Below are positions 44,811 through 54,598 of a stretch of 64,000 bases of DNA, in pieces (within the stretch, counting starts at the first letter, position 1; each line of letters opens with the position of its first letter). Below the pieces are notes generated by a model. It saw only the letters and a list, made by a program, of their open reading frames with translations. It was not told the origin of the DNA and ran no database searches. Source of the DNA: Nitrospinaceae bacterium UBA7883 (GTDB lineage Bacteria > Nitrospinota_A > UBA7883); NCBI GenBank assembly GCA_002500605.1, contig DLRR01000011.1, forward strand, positions 1 through 64,000, given 5' to 3'. A program made the position numbers and the translations under genes.

Positions 44811-45246
44811 ACTGACTTTATTATCGATAGCTTCGCTATTGCTTCTTACATCCCAGATTGCCCTTGCTGAAAACATATACATTAAAGGTGAAAAAGCAAG
44901 ATTTCGATCTGGGCCAAGCACTAATTACGCAATCATTTGGGAAGCTCAAAAATATTACCCATTGGAATTTTTGGCAACCTATAAGGATTGGTATGTTGTA
45001 AGGGACAGCGAAGGAGACGTTGGCTGGGTTCATTCCCAAGTGGTTGGAAAAGGTATTGCCGCTATTGTAACAAGCAAAAAAGCAAATGTACGACAATCGT
45101 CTAACATTAAGTCGAACATTAAGTTTAAGGTATACGAAGGTTATCCCTTTTTGGTCAAAAAACGTAAAGGTGATTGGATAAGAGTTGTTGACGCTGAAGG
45201 GGAAAATGGATGGATTCACAATGACTTAGTTTGGATGTCAAAATAG
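44788..45246 (+). CDS. Exported protein with two bacterial SH3 domains
   Basis: 152 residues with a signal peptide (LTLLSIASLLLLTSQIALA) and two SH3b repeats: KARFRSGPSTNYAIIWEAQKYYPLEFLATYKDWYVVRDSEGDVGWVHSQVV and KANVRQSSNIKSNIKFKVYEGYPFLVKKRKGDWIRVVDAEGENGWIHNDLV (each given here as its span). SH3b domains often bind peptidoglycan. The ATG lies inside the ricT 3' end, with GGAGG upstream (about 44776-44781), so its translation is coupled to ricT. Confidence 0.88.
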   Translation: MTKIVNLRLTLLSIASLLLLTSQIALAENIYIKGEKARFRSGPSTNYAIIWEAQKYYPLEFLATYKDWYVVRDSEGDVGWVHSQVVGKGIAAIVTSKKANVRQSSNIKSNIKFKVYEGYPFLVKKRKGDWIRVVDAEGENGWIHNDLVWMSK

Positions 45247-45270
45247 AGTAGCGTTTATACTCCCTATTTA
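45241..45270 (+). terminator. AT-rich hairpin after the SH3-domain gene
   Basis: AAATAGAGTA and TACTCCCTATTT pair around a 7-nt loop with a small bulge, right at the stop codon of the SH3 gene and before the rplM operon. It is a plausible but weak terminator, as the stem is AT-rich. Confidence 0.35.
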
Positions 45271-45437
45271 ATAGCATATGCTGAATTCCCAATGTAGCTA
45301 TGACCTTAGAATATCTCTGGCTTTCCTTATTCGTTTTAGAACATGAAAGTGGCTAGCCATAGTGATTGAGGGTTGACAAGCAACTTGGAAAAATACACAA
45401 TGTCTGGTTTCAGAACACAAATAACCGTAATAATGCT

Positions 45438-45890
45438 ATGAAACAAAGTAAAAGGTCTTTTTCCGCTAAAGCGGAAGATTTTCCATTAAACGATCGCAAC
45501 TGGTATGTAATTGATGCTAAAGGACAAACCCTAGGAAAAATAGCCGTACTAGCCGCAAACGTGCTTCGGGGTAAAGATAAAGCTACTTACACTCCTCATG
45601 TGGATACTGGTTCGTTTGTGGTTGTAATAAACGCTGAGAAGGCAAAGCTTTCTGGGAACAAATTAGACCAGAAGATTTATTATAGACATACAGGTTACAT
45701 TGGTGGTCTGAAATCTGCCACAGCTCGTGAGATGCTTGCAAAAAAACCTGACGAAGTTATTGTAAAAGCGGTGAAGGGTATGCTTCCTAAAAATAGGCTA
45801 AGCAATGCCATGATAAAGAAGCTGAAAGTATACGCAGGGCCACAACATCCCCATGCGGCTCAGAGGCCTTTTCAAATGGAGGTTCATTAA
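45438..45890 (+). CDS. rplM: 50S ribosomal protein L13
   Basis: 150 residues from the ATG at 45438 (an in-frame TTG at 45366 would add a stretch unlike L13). The protein reads SFSAKAEDFPLNDRNWYVIDAKGQTLGKIAVLAANVLRGKDKATYTPH across its N-terminal half and has GMLPKNRLSNAMIKKLKVYAG. Slightly longer at the N-terminus than E. coli L13. Its stop TAA shares its last A with the rpsI ATG. Confidence 0.96.
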   Translation: MKQSKRSFSAKAEDFPLNDRNWYVIDAKGQTLGKIAVLAANVLRGKDKATYTPHVDTGSFVVVINAEKAKLSGNKLDQKIYYRHTGYIGGLKSATAREMLAKKPDEVIVKAVKGMLPKNRLSNAMIKKLKVYAGPQHPHAAQRPFQMEVH

Positions 45891-46291
45891 TGGCTTTACA
45901 GATTGAGGGCAGATATTATGCCACTGGACGCAGGAAAGGGGCTACAGCTCGGGTCTGGCTTACGTTAGGAAAGGGCAACATATCAGTAAACAAGCAAGGA
46001 GCTGTAGAGTACTTTAAAAGAGACTCATCTTTGGCGTTGCTCAGCAAACCGTTAGAGCTCACAGAGCTGTCTGGTAAAATGGACGTAATTTGCACAGTTA
46101 AGGGGGGTGGACTGTCTGGTCAAGCAGGTGCTTTGCAACATGGCATTTCAAGAGCCCTCTGCGAATATAACCCGGAACTTCGTTCTTCTATCAAAAAAGC
46201 TGGAATGCTTACAAGAGATTCCCGTGTAAAAGAGCGTAAAAAGCCGGGACAACCGGGAGCAAGAAAACGCTTCCAGTTTTCTAAGCGTTAG
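45890..46291 (+). CDS. rpsI: 30S ribosomal protein S9
   Basis: 133 residues: YYATGRRKGATARVWL at the start, GGGLSGQAGALQHGISRAL in the middle, and the universal basic C-terminus KKPGQPGARKRFQFSKR that reaches the P-site tRNA. Coupled to rplM by the TAATG overlap, the usual bacterial pair. Confidence 0.97.
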   Translation: MALQIEGRYYATGRRKGATARVWLTLGKGNISVNKQGAVEYFKRDSSLALLSKPLELTELSGKMDVICTVKGGGLSGQAGALQHGISRALCEYNPELRSSIKKAGMLTRDSRVKERKKPGQPGARKRFQFSKR

Positions 46292-46457
46292 ATCAAAAGC
46301 ATCCAATAAAATCCCGGGTGAATTAATGTGGGGTCGGATTGCCCTTTCCCCAAGCATACCTTTCCCATTTGCGTTATGCCACGAATCTTTATCGTAACCG
46401 TGGCGTTGACGATGTAAACTTGATTAAACTACTTATTCTTTTTTGGGAGAGTTGGCC

Positions 46458-47477
46458 ATGATTGATGTGGCAGTGGTAGGAGCAGCCGGTTACACTGGTC
46501 GGGAACTATTAAAAATTCTTTTCAAGCATCCTGATGTTAATTTAACATGCATAACCTCGAACACATACAGTAACTATGGGCTGGCAGAAGTATTTCCAGA
46601 GTTTGCAAATAAAAAACCGCTAATTTTCGAATCGCACAACCCGGAGGCTATTGCTGAAAAGTGTGATGCTGTTTTTCTATGCCTACCACACAAGGAGTCG
46701 ATGAGTATCGTCCAATCATTCTTAAAAAATGGGAAAACAGTTTTTGATTTGTCTGCAGATTTTAGGTTAAAAGACCCTGACATATATACAGAGTGGTATA
46801 AAGTGGAGCATATCGCAGCAGAACTATTGGGCAAGGCAGTCTATGGTTTAACCGAGTTATACAGAGGTGAGATAAAAAATGCTAAGGTAGTAGCCATACC
46901 AGGGTGTTACCCAACATCAATCATACTTGGTCTTGCTCCAGTAATTAGTCAGAAGTGGTTTGACCGCACATCTATAGTTGTGAACACTGTATCAGGTTCA
47001 AGTGGTTTAGGCCGAAAACCAGATAGCAGGTATTCGTTAAGTGAGCTAGATGGCAATTTTTACGCTTATGGTGCTCCTCTACATAGGCACACACCTGAAA
47101 TAGAACAGGAACTATCTAAACTAACTGATAGTGAGGATGTAAAGTTGCTGTTTATCCCCCATCTGCTTCCAGTTGCCAGGGGCATTTACACCACAATCAC
47201 AACTAAACTCCACAAGAAGATTGACAGTGAAGAATTAACTGGCATATACAAATCTTATTTCCATGACAGCAAGTTCATTACTGTTTGTAATGGTTTTCCA
47301 GAAATGCAATGGGCTGTTGGGACTAACCAAGTATTTATTGGAGCTCATTCTGATCCTCGCACTGGAACACTAATAATCACTTCAACAATTGACAACTTAA
47401 TTAAAGGGGCTGGTGGGCAGGCAGTACAGTGCCTTAATGTAAGGTATGGCTTTGAAGAGACTAAGGGGCTAATCTAG
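46458..47477 (+). CDS. argC: N-acetyl-gamma-glutamyl-phosphate reductase
   Basis: 339 residues from the ATG at 46458, which has GGGAGAG 6 nt upstream and begins IDVAVVGAAGYTGRELL, the NADPH-binding site. The catalytic cysteine is in VAIPGCYPTSIILGL. Other markers are FDLSADFRLKD and LPVARGIYTTI. It performs the third step of arginine synthesis. It lies downstream of rplM-rpsI and immediately upstream of argJ, an order seen in Desulfobacterota-type genomes. Confidence 0.95.
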   Translation: MIDVAVVGAAGYTGRELLKILFKHPDVNLTCITSNTYSNYGLAEVFPEFANKKPLIFESHNPEAIAEKCDAVFLCLPHKESMSIVQSFLKNGKTVFDLSADFRLKDPDIYTEWYKVEHIAAELLGKAVYGLTELYRGEIKNAKVVAIPGCYPTSIILGLAPVISQKWFDRTSIVVNTVSGSSGLGRKPDSRYSLSELDGNFYAYGAPLHRHTPEIEQELSKLTDSEDVKLLFIPHLLPVARGIYTTITTKLHKKIDSEELTGIYKSYFHDSKFITVCNGFPEMQWAVGTNQVFIGAHSDPRTGTLIITSTIDNLIKGAGGQAVQCLNVRYGFEETKGLI

Positions 47478-47479
47478 GA

Positions 47480-48682
47480 ATGAAAATAAGAACAGGAGTT
47501 ACAATTCCCAAAAATTTTATCGCCGGAGGGACAAATTGCGGAATAAAGGCAAACGGTGGATTGGATCTGGCTATTATAATGTCCACTGTTCCAAGTGTAG
47601 CCTGGGGTGTTTTTACCAAAAACAGAGTGGTCGGAGCCCCGGTAACAGTAAGTAAAAACCGATTAAGATCAAAACATATTAGTGGCATTGTCATAAATTC
47701 AGGCAACTCAAACACCTTAACTGAAACTGGTTTATTTGACGCAAATACGATGGCTAATGCAGCAGCAAATGCTGTTGGAGAGAAGCTGGGAAGATTTTTA
47801 GTTGCATCAACTGGCATTATTGGTCAACCTTTGCCAATAAAGTCTATACTTCAAGAGATGGACAATCTGGCAAATGTGCTTGGGCCTTATGGAGGCAAGT
47901 CTGCTGCCAAAGCAATAATGACTACTGATTCGGTTAGCAAAGAAAGTTCCAAACGTATAAAACTAGGATTGTCTACAGTATCAGTTGGAGGATGTGCCAA
48001 AGGGTCTGGAATGATTCATCCAAACATGGGAACAATGCTTGCCTTTATTACCACTGACGCTGCTATTAAAAAGCCTGTTCTTAAGGAAATTGTCAAGAGG
48101 GTAAACCAAGAGTCCTTTTCTAGAATTACTGTAGACGGAGACACATCTACTAGCGATATGCTAATTATCATGGCAAATGGTGCATCTGGTGCAAAAACAA
48201 TAGAAAAACCAAAAGGTAAACTATTCGGGAAATTGTTAGAAGCTGTAATTGAAGTCGCTGTTAATCTAGCAAAAATGATTGTGAGGGATGGTGAAGGTGC
48301 AACAAAGTTTGCCACAGTGCGAGTTGAAGATGCGGTATCTGAAGGAGATGCAAAAAAGGCCTCTGTAGCAATTGCAAAATCAAACCTTGTTAAAACAGCT
48401 TTATTTGGACAAGACCCGAATTGGGGTAGAATTTTGGCATCGGCAGGTTATTCAGGAGCTAAAATCGATATTCGGAAAGCAACCCTAAAAATAAATGGTG
48501 TGATTATATATAAAAAAGGCAAACTTGCAAGCCAAGACTGGGAGGGTAAAGTTGCCTCAAAAATGCGTTTAAAAGAAATACTAATTGAACTCAACCTTGG
48601 CCTGGGCAAATCATCCTGGGAAATCTGGACTTGTGATTTGTCGCAAGACTACATTCGTATTAACGCAGACTACAGAACTTAA
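47480..48682 (+). CDS. argJ: Glutamate N-acetyltransferase/amino-acid acetyltransferase
   Basis: 400 residues of the ArgJ family, made as a precursor that cuts itself before the Thr in GMIHPNMGTMLAF. Other markers are SVAWGVFTKNRVVGAPV, VINSGNSNTLTE, TVDGDTSTSDMLIIMANGA and FGQDPNWGRILASAGYSG. It recycles the acetyl group between N-acetylornithine and glutamate. Begins 2 nt after argC and ends flush against the sfsA ATG. Confidence 0.95.
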   Translation: MKIRTGVTIPKNFIAGGTNCGIKANGGLDLAIIMSTVPSVAWGVFTKNRVVGAPVTVSKNRLRSKHISGIVINSGNSNTLTETGLFDANTMANAAANAVGEKLGRFLVASTGIIGQPLPIKSILQEMDNLANVLGPYGGKSAAKAIMTTDSVSKESSKRIKLGLSTVSVGGCAKGSGMIHPNMGTMLAFITTDAAIKKPVLKEIVKRVNQESFSRITVDGDTSTSDMLIIMANGASGAKTIEKPKGKLFGKLLEAVIEVAVNLAKMIVRDGEGATKFATVRVEDAVSEGDAKKASVAIAKSNLVKTALFGQDPNWGRILASAGYSGAKIDIRKATLKINGVIIYKKGKLASQDWEGKVASKMRLKEILIELNLGLGKSSWEIWTCDLSQDYIRINADYRT

Positions 48683-49381
48683 ATGATCTTTTGTCACAAA
48701 CCAGTGACTGGGCTGTTTCAAAAGAGGCTCAATCGGTTCCTTTGTTTAGTCTCAATAAATGGTCGGGATGAGTACGCCCACTTGCCAAACTCAGGCAGAC
48801 AAAAAGAACTCCTGACTCCAGGAAGACGGACCATTCTATCAGAAGCACAAAATTTGGATAGAGCAACTAAGTATACTGTACACGCAGTTAGTTTCTCCAA
48901 CAGGTGGGTCTGTGTTGACTCCACTGTCGCAAATCACGTAGCCGCTGAAATGGTAAGAAAAGGAAGCCTGGTGTTGTTCAATGGGTACTCTGATGTGAAG
49001 CAAGAACATGTTATAGGCTCTCATAGGTTTGATTTACTTCTTACAGGTGAAAACTTATTACCATTGGTAGTTGAGGTTAAGTCGGCCACGTTAGTCTGTC
49101 GTGGAGGAATAGCAACATTTCCAGATGCACCCACAACTAGAGGAACTTCACATCTTAAAGCTCTTTCTAAAATGAGTTGTGAAGGATCTGCATGTGCTAT
49201 TATTTTTATTGTACTACGCTCAGATGCAAGAACTTTCACCCCAAACAGAAAAACTGACCCTAATTTTGCGGATGCACTTATCGCTGCACGTGATAGCGGA
49301 GTAAGCATAAATTCGGTTAGGTGTAAGGTTACTAAAAGAGCTATAACAGTAATTGATGAGATTAAGGTAAGCTTATGTTAG
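48683..49381 (+). CDS. sfsA: SfsA-family protein
   Basis: 232 residues: RLNRFLCLVSINGRDEYAHLPNSGR, YTVHAVSFSNRWVCVDSTVAN, LPLVVEVKSATLV and GGIATFPDAPTTRGTSHLKAL. The family (sugar fermentation stimulation protein A) has an OB-like domain and a nuclease-like fold with unclear function; nucleic-acid binding has been reported in E. coli. The ATG follows directly after the argJ stop codon. Confidence 0.92.
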   Translation: MIFCHKPVTGLFQKRLNRFLCLVSINGRDEYAHLPNSGRQKELLTPGRRTILSEAQNLDRATKYTVHAVSFSNRWVCVDSTVANHVAAEMVRKGSLVLFNGYSDVKQEHVIGSHRFDLLLTGENLLPLVVEVKSATLVCRGGIATFPDAPTTRGTSHLKALSKMSCEGSACAIIFIVLRSDARTFTPNRKTDPNFADALIAARDSGVSINSVRCKVTKRAITVIDEIKVSLC

Positions 49382-50494
49382 GATAGCCAAAAGTCCTTCA
49401 TTATATATTTGGCTAATCGTATTCATTGATTTTTCTTTATCGAAATACGCCCTAACCTTCTCACTGCCTCTTTTTGCCAAACTTTCAGCCAAACTTTTAT
49501 TATCGAGGAGCTTTAAGACCGATTCACACATTGACCCTGGGTCATCTGGCGCAACTAGCAATCCACAATCACCATGATCCAACATTTCTGCTGTCCCACC
49601 CGAATCCGTTCCAATAACTGCTTTTTCCATTGCCATAGCTTCTAGACATCCCAAAGAGAAACTTTCTCTTCTTGTGGCCAACACATAAACATCCAAGTCT
49701 ACCAAATGCGATGGCGTATCTGTAGTACCACCTGTGAACAATACAGAGTTGGACACTTTCATCTGTTTTGCCAAACTTTCGAGCTTTATTTTGTACCGTC
49801 CTTCAAACTCTGGCGATTCGTCACCAATTAAAGCAAGAACTGCTTTTGGATAATGATTAAGAATCATTGGCATAGCTCGGATCATTTGATCCTGTCCTTT
49901 ATGCGGATCCAGCCTCCCTATGATTCCTATTAGCGGTATCCTAACATCTATAGAAAATTTATTCCGCAACACACCTTCAACCTTTTTTGAATCAAATTTC
50001 TCAAGGTCGATCCCGTAAGGAATATGTATGATTCGTTCCAAGTCTATTGGCAAAAACTCAGCACTGTTTTGCCTCATACTCTCTGCTCCTGAAATGATAC
50101 ACTCCACCCGTTTATATTCCATACGGTGGTACCAATCGTCTTTTGGTCCTGGAACAAGCATATAGTTTGCAAATATTAGCCTGACATGTGACAAACCCAT
50201 AAGAGCAGGAACAATCAGCCCCAAATCAGCCGAATGATGAGCATGTATGATGTCTATGTTTTGATGTTTTACTATTCGTCTGATCGTGCTCATGGCTCTT
50301 AAATCTAAATATTTAACTGGAGACAACCCAACACCTTCAATTTTCATTTCAATAAGTTCCCTAGCAGTCTGAGTCCCTGCTCGATGAAGAAAATAAATCT
50401 CGTGACCACGTTTAGACATTGACACTGCAGTGGTGATGGCATAACGCTCTAAACCACCCCACCCCTTTGAAAAGAGGATGTGCAATACTTTCAT
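49373..50494 (-). CDS. Glycosyltransferase family 4
   Basis: 373 residues of the GT-B fold: N-terminal GWGGLERYAITTAVSMSKRGHEI (acceptor domain), IIGRLDPHKGQDQMIRAM at the domain junction, and the nucleotide-sugar motif ESFSLGCLEAMAMEKAVIGTDSGGTAEM (E-x7-E). No signal or membrane segment. It most likely adds a sugar in lipopolysaccharide core or another cell-surface glycan. Its 3' end overlaps the convergent sfsA by 9 bp. Precise sugar not inferable. Confidence 0.9.
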   Translation of the reverse strand: MKVLHILFSKGWGGLERYAITTAVSMSKRGHEIYFLHRAGTQTARELIEMKIEGVGLSPVKYLDLRAMSTIRRIVKHQNIDIIHAHHSADLGLIVPALMGLSHVRLIFANYMLVPGPKDDWYHRMEYKRVECIISGAESMRQNSAEFLPIDLERIIHIPYGIDLEKFDSKKVEGVLRNKFSIDVRIPLIGIIGRLDPHKGQDQMIRAMPMILNHYPKAVLALIGDESPEFEGRYKIKLESLAKQMKVSNSVLFTGGTTDTPSHLVDLDVYVLATRRESFSLGCLEAMAMEKAVIGTDSGGTAEMLDHGDCGLLVAPDDPGSMCESVLKLLDNKSLAESLAKRGSEKVRAYFDKEKSMNTISQIYNEGLLAILT

Positions 50495-50576
50495 TGTTCG
50501 CTAGTTTTATGGATTAAAAAATTACTTATGGTTTCAGATCTTCTACCCATCGTAGTCAAATATTTTCTATAGGAAT

Positions 50577-51722
50577 TTATAAAACTTGTTCTCGAGCTTT
50601 TACCCTAGCCCATTTATCAATGGAAATCGCAGTTGACACAGAGTCAACCTTAACAATCCCAAGCTTGCCCAATACCTTTTCTGTAATTATTGGTATTGTT
50701 ATAAATGAAATTTTTCCTTTTAGAAAAGCCTCAACGGCCACTTCATTTGCAGCGTTCAACGCGACTGGAGCACCTCCGCCTTTCTCCAGTGCGTCATAGG
50801 CAAGCTGCAATGATGGGTACTTCTCAAAGTCGGGAGCTTCAAACGTAAACGAATTGATTTGTGTGAAATCTAACCTTGGCAGGTCTACTTTTAAACGCTT
50901 AGGATAATTTAATGCAAACGCTATGGGAGAACGCATATCAGCTGGCCCCATCTGGGCCATCATAGAAGAATCATAAAACTCGACCATAGAATGAATGGCA
51001 CTTTGCGGATGAATGACCACATCAATCATAGAAGGTAAAATATTAAAAAGCCATCTTGCCTCGATTACCTCTAACCCTTTATTCATCATCGTGGATGAGT
51101 CAATTGTTATTTTTTTACCCATGTTCCAGTTTGGGTGTCTAAGGGCTCGCTTCACAGTTACGTGTTGTAGCTCATCCTTCGGCGTTTTTAAAAAAGGGCC
51201 TCCTGAGGCGGTAAGGATTATCCTTCTTACAGATTTTTTTGTTTCACCTCGCATAATCTGGTAAATGGCAGAGTGCTCGCTATCAATGGGAATAACCTTC
51301 ACATTGTTAGCCCGAGCTTCTCTCATCATCAAGTCACCAGCGGCCACAAGGGCCTCCTTGTTTGCTAGTGCCACAGTCTTGCCAGCTCTTATAGCCGCTA
51401 ATGTCGGCGAAAGACCAGCCGCCCCAACAATTGCTGAAACTACCATATCAGCGTTGTCGCATGAGGCAAGCTCCATAGATCCTTCTTCGCCAAAAACTAT
51501 CTTTACTTTACGCGTTATCAGAGAACGAAGTTCTTTTGCCTTTTCTTTGTTAGCTACAGACACGATGCTAGGACAAAATTCTTCTATTTGCTTGGCCAAA
51601 GTTTTCAAGTTAGATTTGGTCACAAGACCAACGACCTTGAAACAATCCGGTCTAGCACGTATTATCTTTAGTACGCTTACCCCTATCGAACCAGTTGATC
51701 CAAGAATAACAATATTTTTCAT
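50577..51722 (-). CDS. dxr: 1-deoxy-D-xylulose-5-phosphate reductoisomerase
   Basis: 381 residues: NADPH site VILGSTGSIGVSVLKII, IPIDSEHSAIYQIM (metal-binding region), TASGGPFLKTP, KITIDSSTMMNKGLEVIEARWLF and HPQSAIHSMVEFYD. It makes 2-C-methyl-erythritol 4-phosphate, the committed step of the MEP isoprenoid route. Its ATG shares a base with the cdsA TAA, and dxs of the same pathway is at 57.8-59.7 kb. Confidence 0.96.
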   Translation of the reverse strand: MKNIVILGSTGSIGVSVLKIIRARPDCFKVVGLVTKSNLKTLAKQIEEFCPSIVSVANKEKAKELRSLITRKVKIVFGEEGSMELASCDNADMVVSAIVGAAGLSPTLAAIRAGKTVALANKEALVAAGDLMMREARANNVKVIPIDSEHSAIYQIMRGETKKSVRRIILTASGGPFLKTPKDELQHVTVKRALRHPNWNMGKKITIDSSTMMNKGLEVIEARWLFNILPSMIDVVIHPQSAIHSMVEFYDSSMMAQMGPADMRSPIAFALNYPKRLKVDLPRLDFTQINSFTFEAPDFEKYPSLQLAYDALEKGGGAPVALNAANEVAVEAFLKGKISFITIPIITEKVLGKLGIVKVDSVSTAISIDKWARVKAREQVL

Positions 51723-52510
51723 TACAAAACTACTAGCACCAAGTAGGCATAGAAAAAAACTGCAGTAAACATCAAGCTATCTATTCTGTCTAGCACTCCT
51801 CCATGACCCGGTATTATCTTTCCAGAGTCCTTCACTCCCATTTTTCTTTTGGTGGCTGATTCTGCTAGGTCACCCATGGGTCCTGCTACCCCGGCAATAC
51901 CACCTGCTGCAATAGCATGAAGAATATTTAATTCAGGCACAAATATATAACTTACAGATATTGAACCAAAAAACGCCCCAACTACCCCACCTGCAAAACC
52001 TTCAACAGTTTTACCTGGGCTAATTTTTGGTGCTAATTTATGTTTCCCGAAGATCCGGCCTGTATAGTAAGCAAATGAATCACTGAAGGCGTTTGCGGTA
52101 ACAATAATAAGTACCATCCACTGACCTTCTTCCAACGAACGGATAAGAGCCAACGCAGCCAATGGGAAAGTTATGTAAAAGAGGCCAAAAAGTGTATTTA
52201 TTGCCATTGGGGCAGCATCGTGTTCACTGAACAGTACAGCAATAGTCCACACTATTGCGACTGACAGCCCAGCCATTGCTATACCATATGACTCTTCCCC
52301 GTAATAGATAGCAAGGAGCATTATACAAGCCAAAATGGCACAAGTGTATGTGCTGAACGGAAATTTTCCAACTTTCATCATTGAACCAAGTTCAATGATG
52401 CATACAAATGCACAAAGTCCCATCATTAAAAAAAACCAATTGGCATCGCTAGAAAAAAGGAACACAATGAAGCCAGCAGAAAGTATCACTCCACTCGCAA
52501 CCCTTAACAT
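51722..52510 (-). CDS. cdsA: Phosphatidate cytidylyltransferase
   Basis: 262 residues with about seven to eight membrane segments and the CDP-diglyceride synthetase signature in the C-terminal third (KDSGKIIPGHGGVLDRIDSLMFTA) plus AYYTGRIFGKHKLAPKISPGKTVEG. It activates phosphatidic acid with CTP for phospholipid synthesis. Begins 3 nt after uppS and overlaps dxr. Confidence 0.95.
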   Translation of the reverse strand: MLRVASGVILSAGFIVFLFSSDANWFFLMMGLCAFVCIIELGSMMKVGKFPFSTYTCAILACIMLLAIYYGEESYGIAMAGLSVAIVWTIAVLFSEHDAAPMAINTLFGLFYITFPLAALALIRSLEEGQWMVLIIVTANAFSDSFAYYTGRIFGKHKLAPKISPGKTVEGFAGGVVGAFFGSISVSYIFVPELNILHAIAAGGIAGVAGPMGDLAESATKRKMGVKDSGKIIPGHGGVLDRIDSLMFTAVFFYAYLVLVVL

Positions 52511-52513
52511 AGA

Positions 52514-53275
52514 CTATTTTCCCCTTTTGGTTAACTGGGATGTGGTCATCCCGAACCTACGTTCACGCATCTGGAAAGAACGAATCACGTCTGCCACATC
52601 CGAGGCACCAAACTCGGGCCATAACTTGTCGGTAAAAAAAAGTTCTGTATATGCTATTTGCCATAGCATAAAGTTGCTTATCCTCAGCTCACCGCTGGTT
52701 CTTATCAAAAGATCTGGATCAGGTATATTGGAAGTATCCAAGTAGCCAGATATTAAGGCTTCATCAACTTTTTCTGGGTCAAGTTTGCCGTTTTTCACAT
52801 CTTCCGACATTCCCTTAAAAGCCCTAACCATTTCATCACGTGCCCCATAAGACAAAGCGAGAGTAAGGGTCATCTTCTCGTTATTTTTTGTTTTATCCAT
52901 AGCTGTTAAGACAACATCGTGAATATAACCTGGCAAGTCATCCAACCTTCCAATTACATTAAAGCGGATATCGTTTTCCAGCATTTTGTCTAAATCGCTT
53001 TGTAGATACTGCTTAAGGATTGCCATTAGAGCACTCACTTCGTCTGGTGGGCGCTTCCAGTTTTCCGAACTGAATGAATAGAGGGTAAGATACGGTACGC
53101 CAATTTGTAGTAAAAAAGAGACTACTTCATCAACAGTCTTTACACCAGCCTGATGTCCTTCAACCCTAGGCAGTCCCCTTTTCTGCGCCCATCGGCCATT
53201 GCCATCCATAATAATAGCTAAATGTTTGGGTACGGATGCGAGTTCGATGTGGGCTGTCAGATCAACAAAACTCAT
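52514..53275 (-). CDS. uppS: Isoprenyl transferase (undecaprenyl diphosphate synthase)
   Basis: 253 residues of the cis-prenyltransferase family: AIIMDGNGRWAQKRGLPRVEGH, LYSFSSENWKRP, LALSYGARDEMVRA, DPDLLIRTSGELRISNFMLWQIAYTELFF and the final REFG-type segment (MRERRFGM). It makes the undecaprenyl carrier for cell-wall synthesis from MEP-derived units, so it fits with dxr and dxs nearby. Confidence 0.95.
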   Translation of the reverse strand: MSFVDLTAHIELASVPKHLAIIMDGNGRWAQKRGLPRVEGHQAGVKTVDEVVSFLLQIGVPYLTLYSFSSENWKRPPDEVSALMAILKQYLQSDLDKMLENDIRFNVIGRLDDLPGYIHDVVLTAMDKTKNNEKMTLTLALSYGARDEMVRAFKGMSEDVKNGKLDPEKVDEALISGYLDTSNIPDPDLLIRTSGELRISNFMLWQIAYTELFFTDKLWPEFGASDVADVIRSFQMRERRFGMTTSQLTKRGK

Positions 53276-53293
53276 TTTGAATTATTCTGCCAA

Positions 53294-53851
53294 TCAACGA
53301 TCAAGGATCTCGTTTTCCTTTTCAATGCCCATTTTACTGCCAAGTTTAATATGTTCATCTGTGATCTTTTGCATATTGTCCTGTGCAGTATGAGACCCAT
53401 CCTCAGAGATTTTTCCACCCTTTTCGAGCTTTTTCAGCTTTTCAATTGCATCTCTTCGAACATTTCGTATTGCAATCTTAAAGTTTTCAATACATTTCTT
53501 TACTATTTTACAAAGCTCCATTCGACGCTCTTCAGTAAGGTGAGGGATGGGTAGTCGTATGACTTTACCATCATTATTAGGTGTAAGCCCTAAGTCCGAG
53601 GCTAAAATGGCTTTTTCTATCGCCGGAACAAGATTTGTTTCCCATGGTTGAACACTTATTGTAAGCGGGTCTGGCAAAGTTAGACTTGCCACTTGGTTTA
53701 GAGGACTCTCCTGTCCATAATAGTCCACGGTTATTCCATCAAGCAACCCTAGGGATGCACGACCAGTTCTGATTCCAGCAAGATCTTTACAAAGATGTTC
53801 AATAGTTACATCCATCTTATGTTTTGCCTCACTATAAACCTCATCAATCAT
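53294..53851 (-). CDS. frr: Ribosome recycling factor
   Basis: 185 residues, the standard length: GRASLGLLDGITVDYYGQESPLNQVASLTLPDPLTISVQPWE, IRLPIPHLTEERRMELCK and VRRDAIEKLKKLEK. Together with EF-G it splits post-termination ribosomes. It lies 3 nt downstream of pyrH. Confidence 0.97.
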   Translation of the reverse strand: MIDEVYSEAKHKMDVTIEHLCKDLAGIRTGRASLGLLDGITVDYYGQESPLNQVASLTLPDPLTISVQPWETNLVPAIEKAILASDLGLTPNNDGKVIRLPIPHLTEERRMELCKIVKKCIENFKIAIRNVRRDAIEKLKKLEKGGKISEDGSHTAQDNMQKITDEHIKLGSKMGIEKENEILDR

Positions 53852-53854
53852 AAC

Positions 53855-54586
53855 CTACGACCCCCTTACAATTGTCCCAATTTTCTCGCCCTGTAAAACC
53901 CTTATGATATTCCCGGGAACAGTCAAGTTAAAGACAATTATTGGAACTTTATTTTCCATACATAAAGAGATGGCAGCAGCATCCATCACTTTGAGATTTT
54001 TTCCAAGCACGTCCATGAACTTCAGCTCTTGGTACTTTCGCGCTGAACCGTTTTTAATGGGATCCGCATCAAAAATCCCATCAACCTTAGTAGCCTTAAG
54101 GATAACATCAGCCTTTAATTCCATGGCCCGCAAACTAGCTGTTGTGTCTGTAGTAAAGTATGGGTTCCCAGTTCCGCCAGCCAATATTAGAATCCGCCCT
54201 TTTGCCAAATGACGCATTGCCCGTCTCCGCACGTACGGCTCGGCTAATTGATGTATGTCAATTGAGGTTAACATACGCGTTTCGTGGCCAAGTTGTTCAA
54301 TGCCGTCTTGGAGTGCCAAACCGTTTATCATCGTGGCAAGCATGCCCATGTTGTCGGCTTGCACCCGATCCATACCCGATCCATGGGCAACAGCCCCGCG
54401 AAAGATATTACCGCCACCCACTACCACGGCAATCTCAACTCCAAGTTTAGACCCATCTATAATCTCTTGGGCTAAGTGCTTTACAGAATCAAAATTAATT
54501 CCCGACTTATCTTTCTCACAAAAAGCCTCTCCCGTGACTTTTAGTAGAACCCGTCGAAAAGGTAATTTGTCTGAGCTCAAAGTCAT
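53855..54586 (-). CDS. pyrH: UMP kinase
   Basis: 243 residues of the amino-acid-kinase fold: RVLLKVTGEAF, IAVVVGGGNIFRGA, DRVQADNMGMLATMINGLALQD, LILAGGTGNPYFTTDTTASLRA and KATKVDGIFDADP. It makes UDP from UMP. In most proteins the first motif is KLSGEA; the Val-Thr form here is conservative. Confidence 0.96.
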   Translation of the reverse strand: MTLSSDKLPFRRVLLKVTGEAFCEKDKSGINFDSVKHLAQEIIDGSKLGVEIAVVVGGGNIFRGAVAHGSGMDRVQADNMGMLATMINGLALQDGIEQLGHETRMLTSIDIHQLAEPYVRRRAMRHLAKGRILILAGGTGNPYFTTDTTASLRAMELKADVILKATKVDGIFDADPIKNGSARKYQELKFMDVLGKNLKVMDAAAISLCMENKVPIIVFNLTVPGNIIRVLQGEKIGTIVRGS

Positions 54587-54598
54587 TCTCCTATAAGT

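Noticed and set aside
51265..51768. 167-codon plus-strand ORF
   Set aside because: Antisense to dxr, a clear full-length enzyme.
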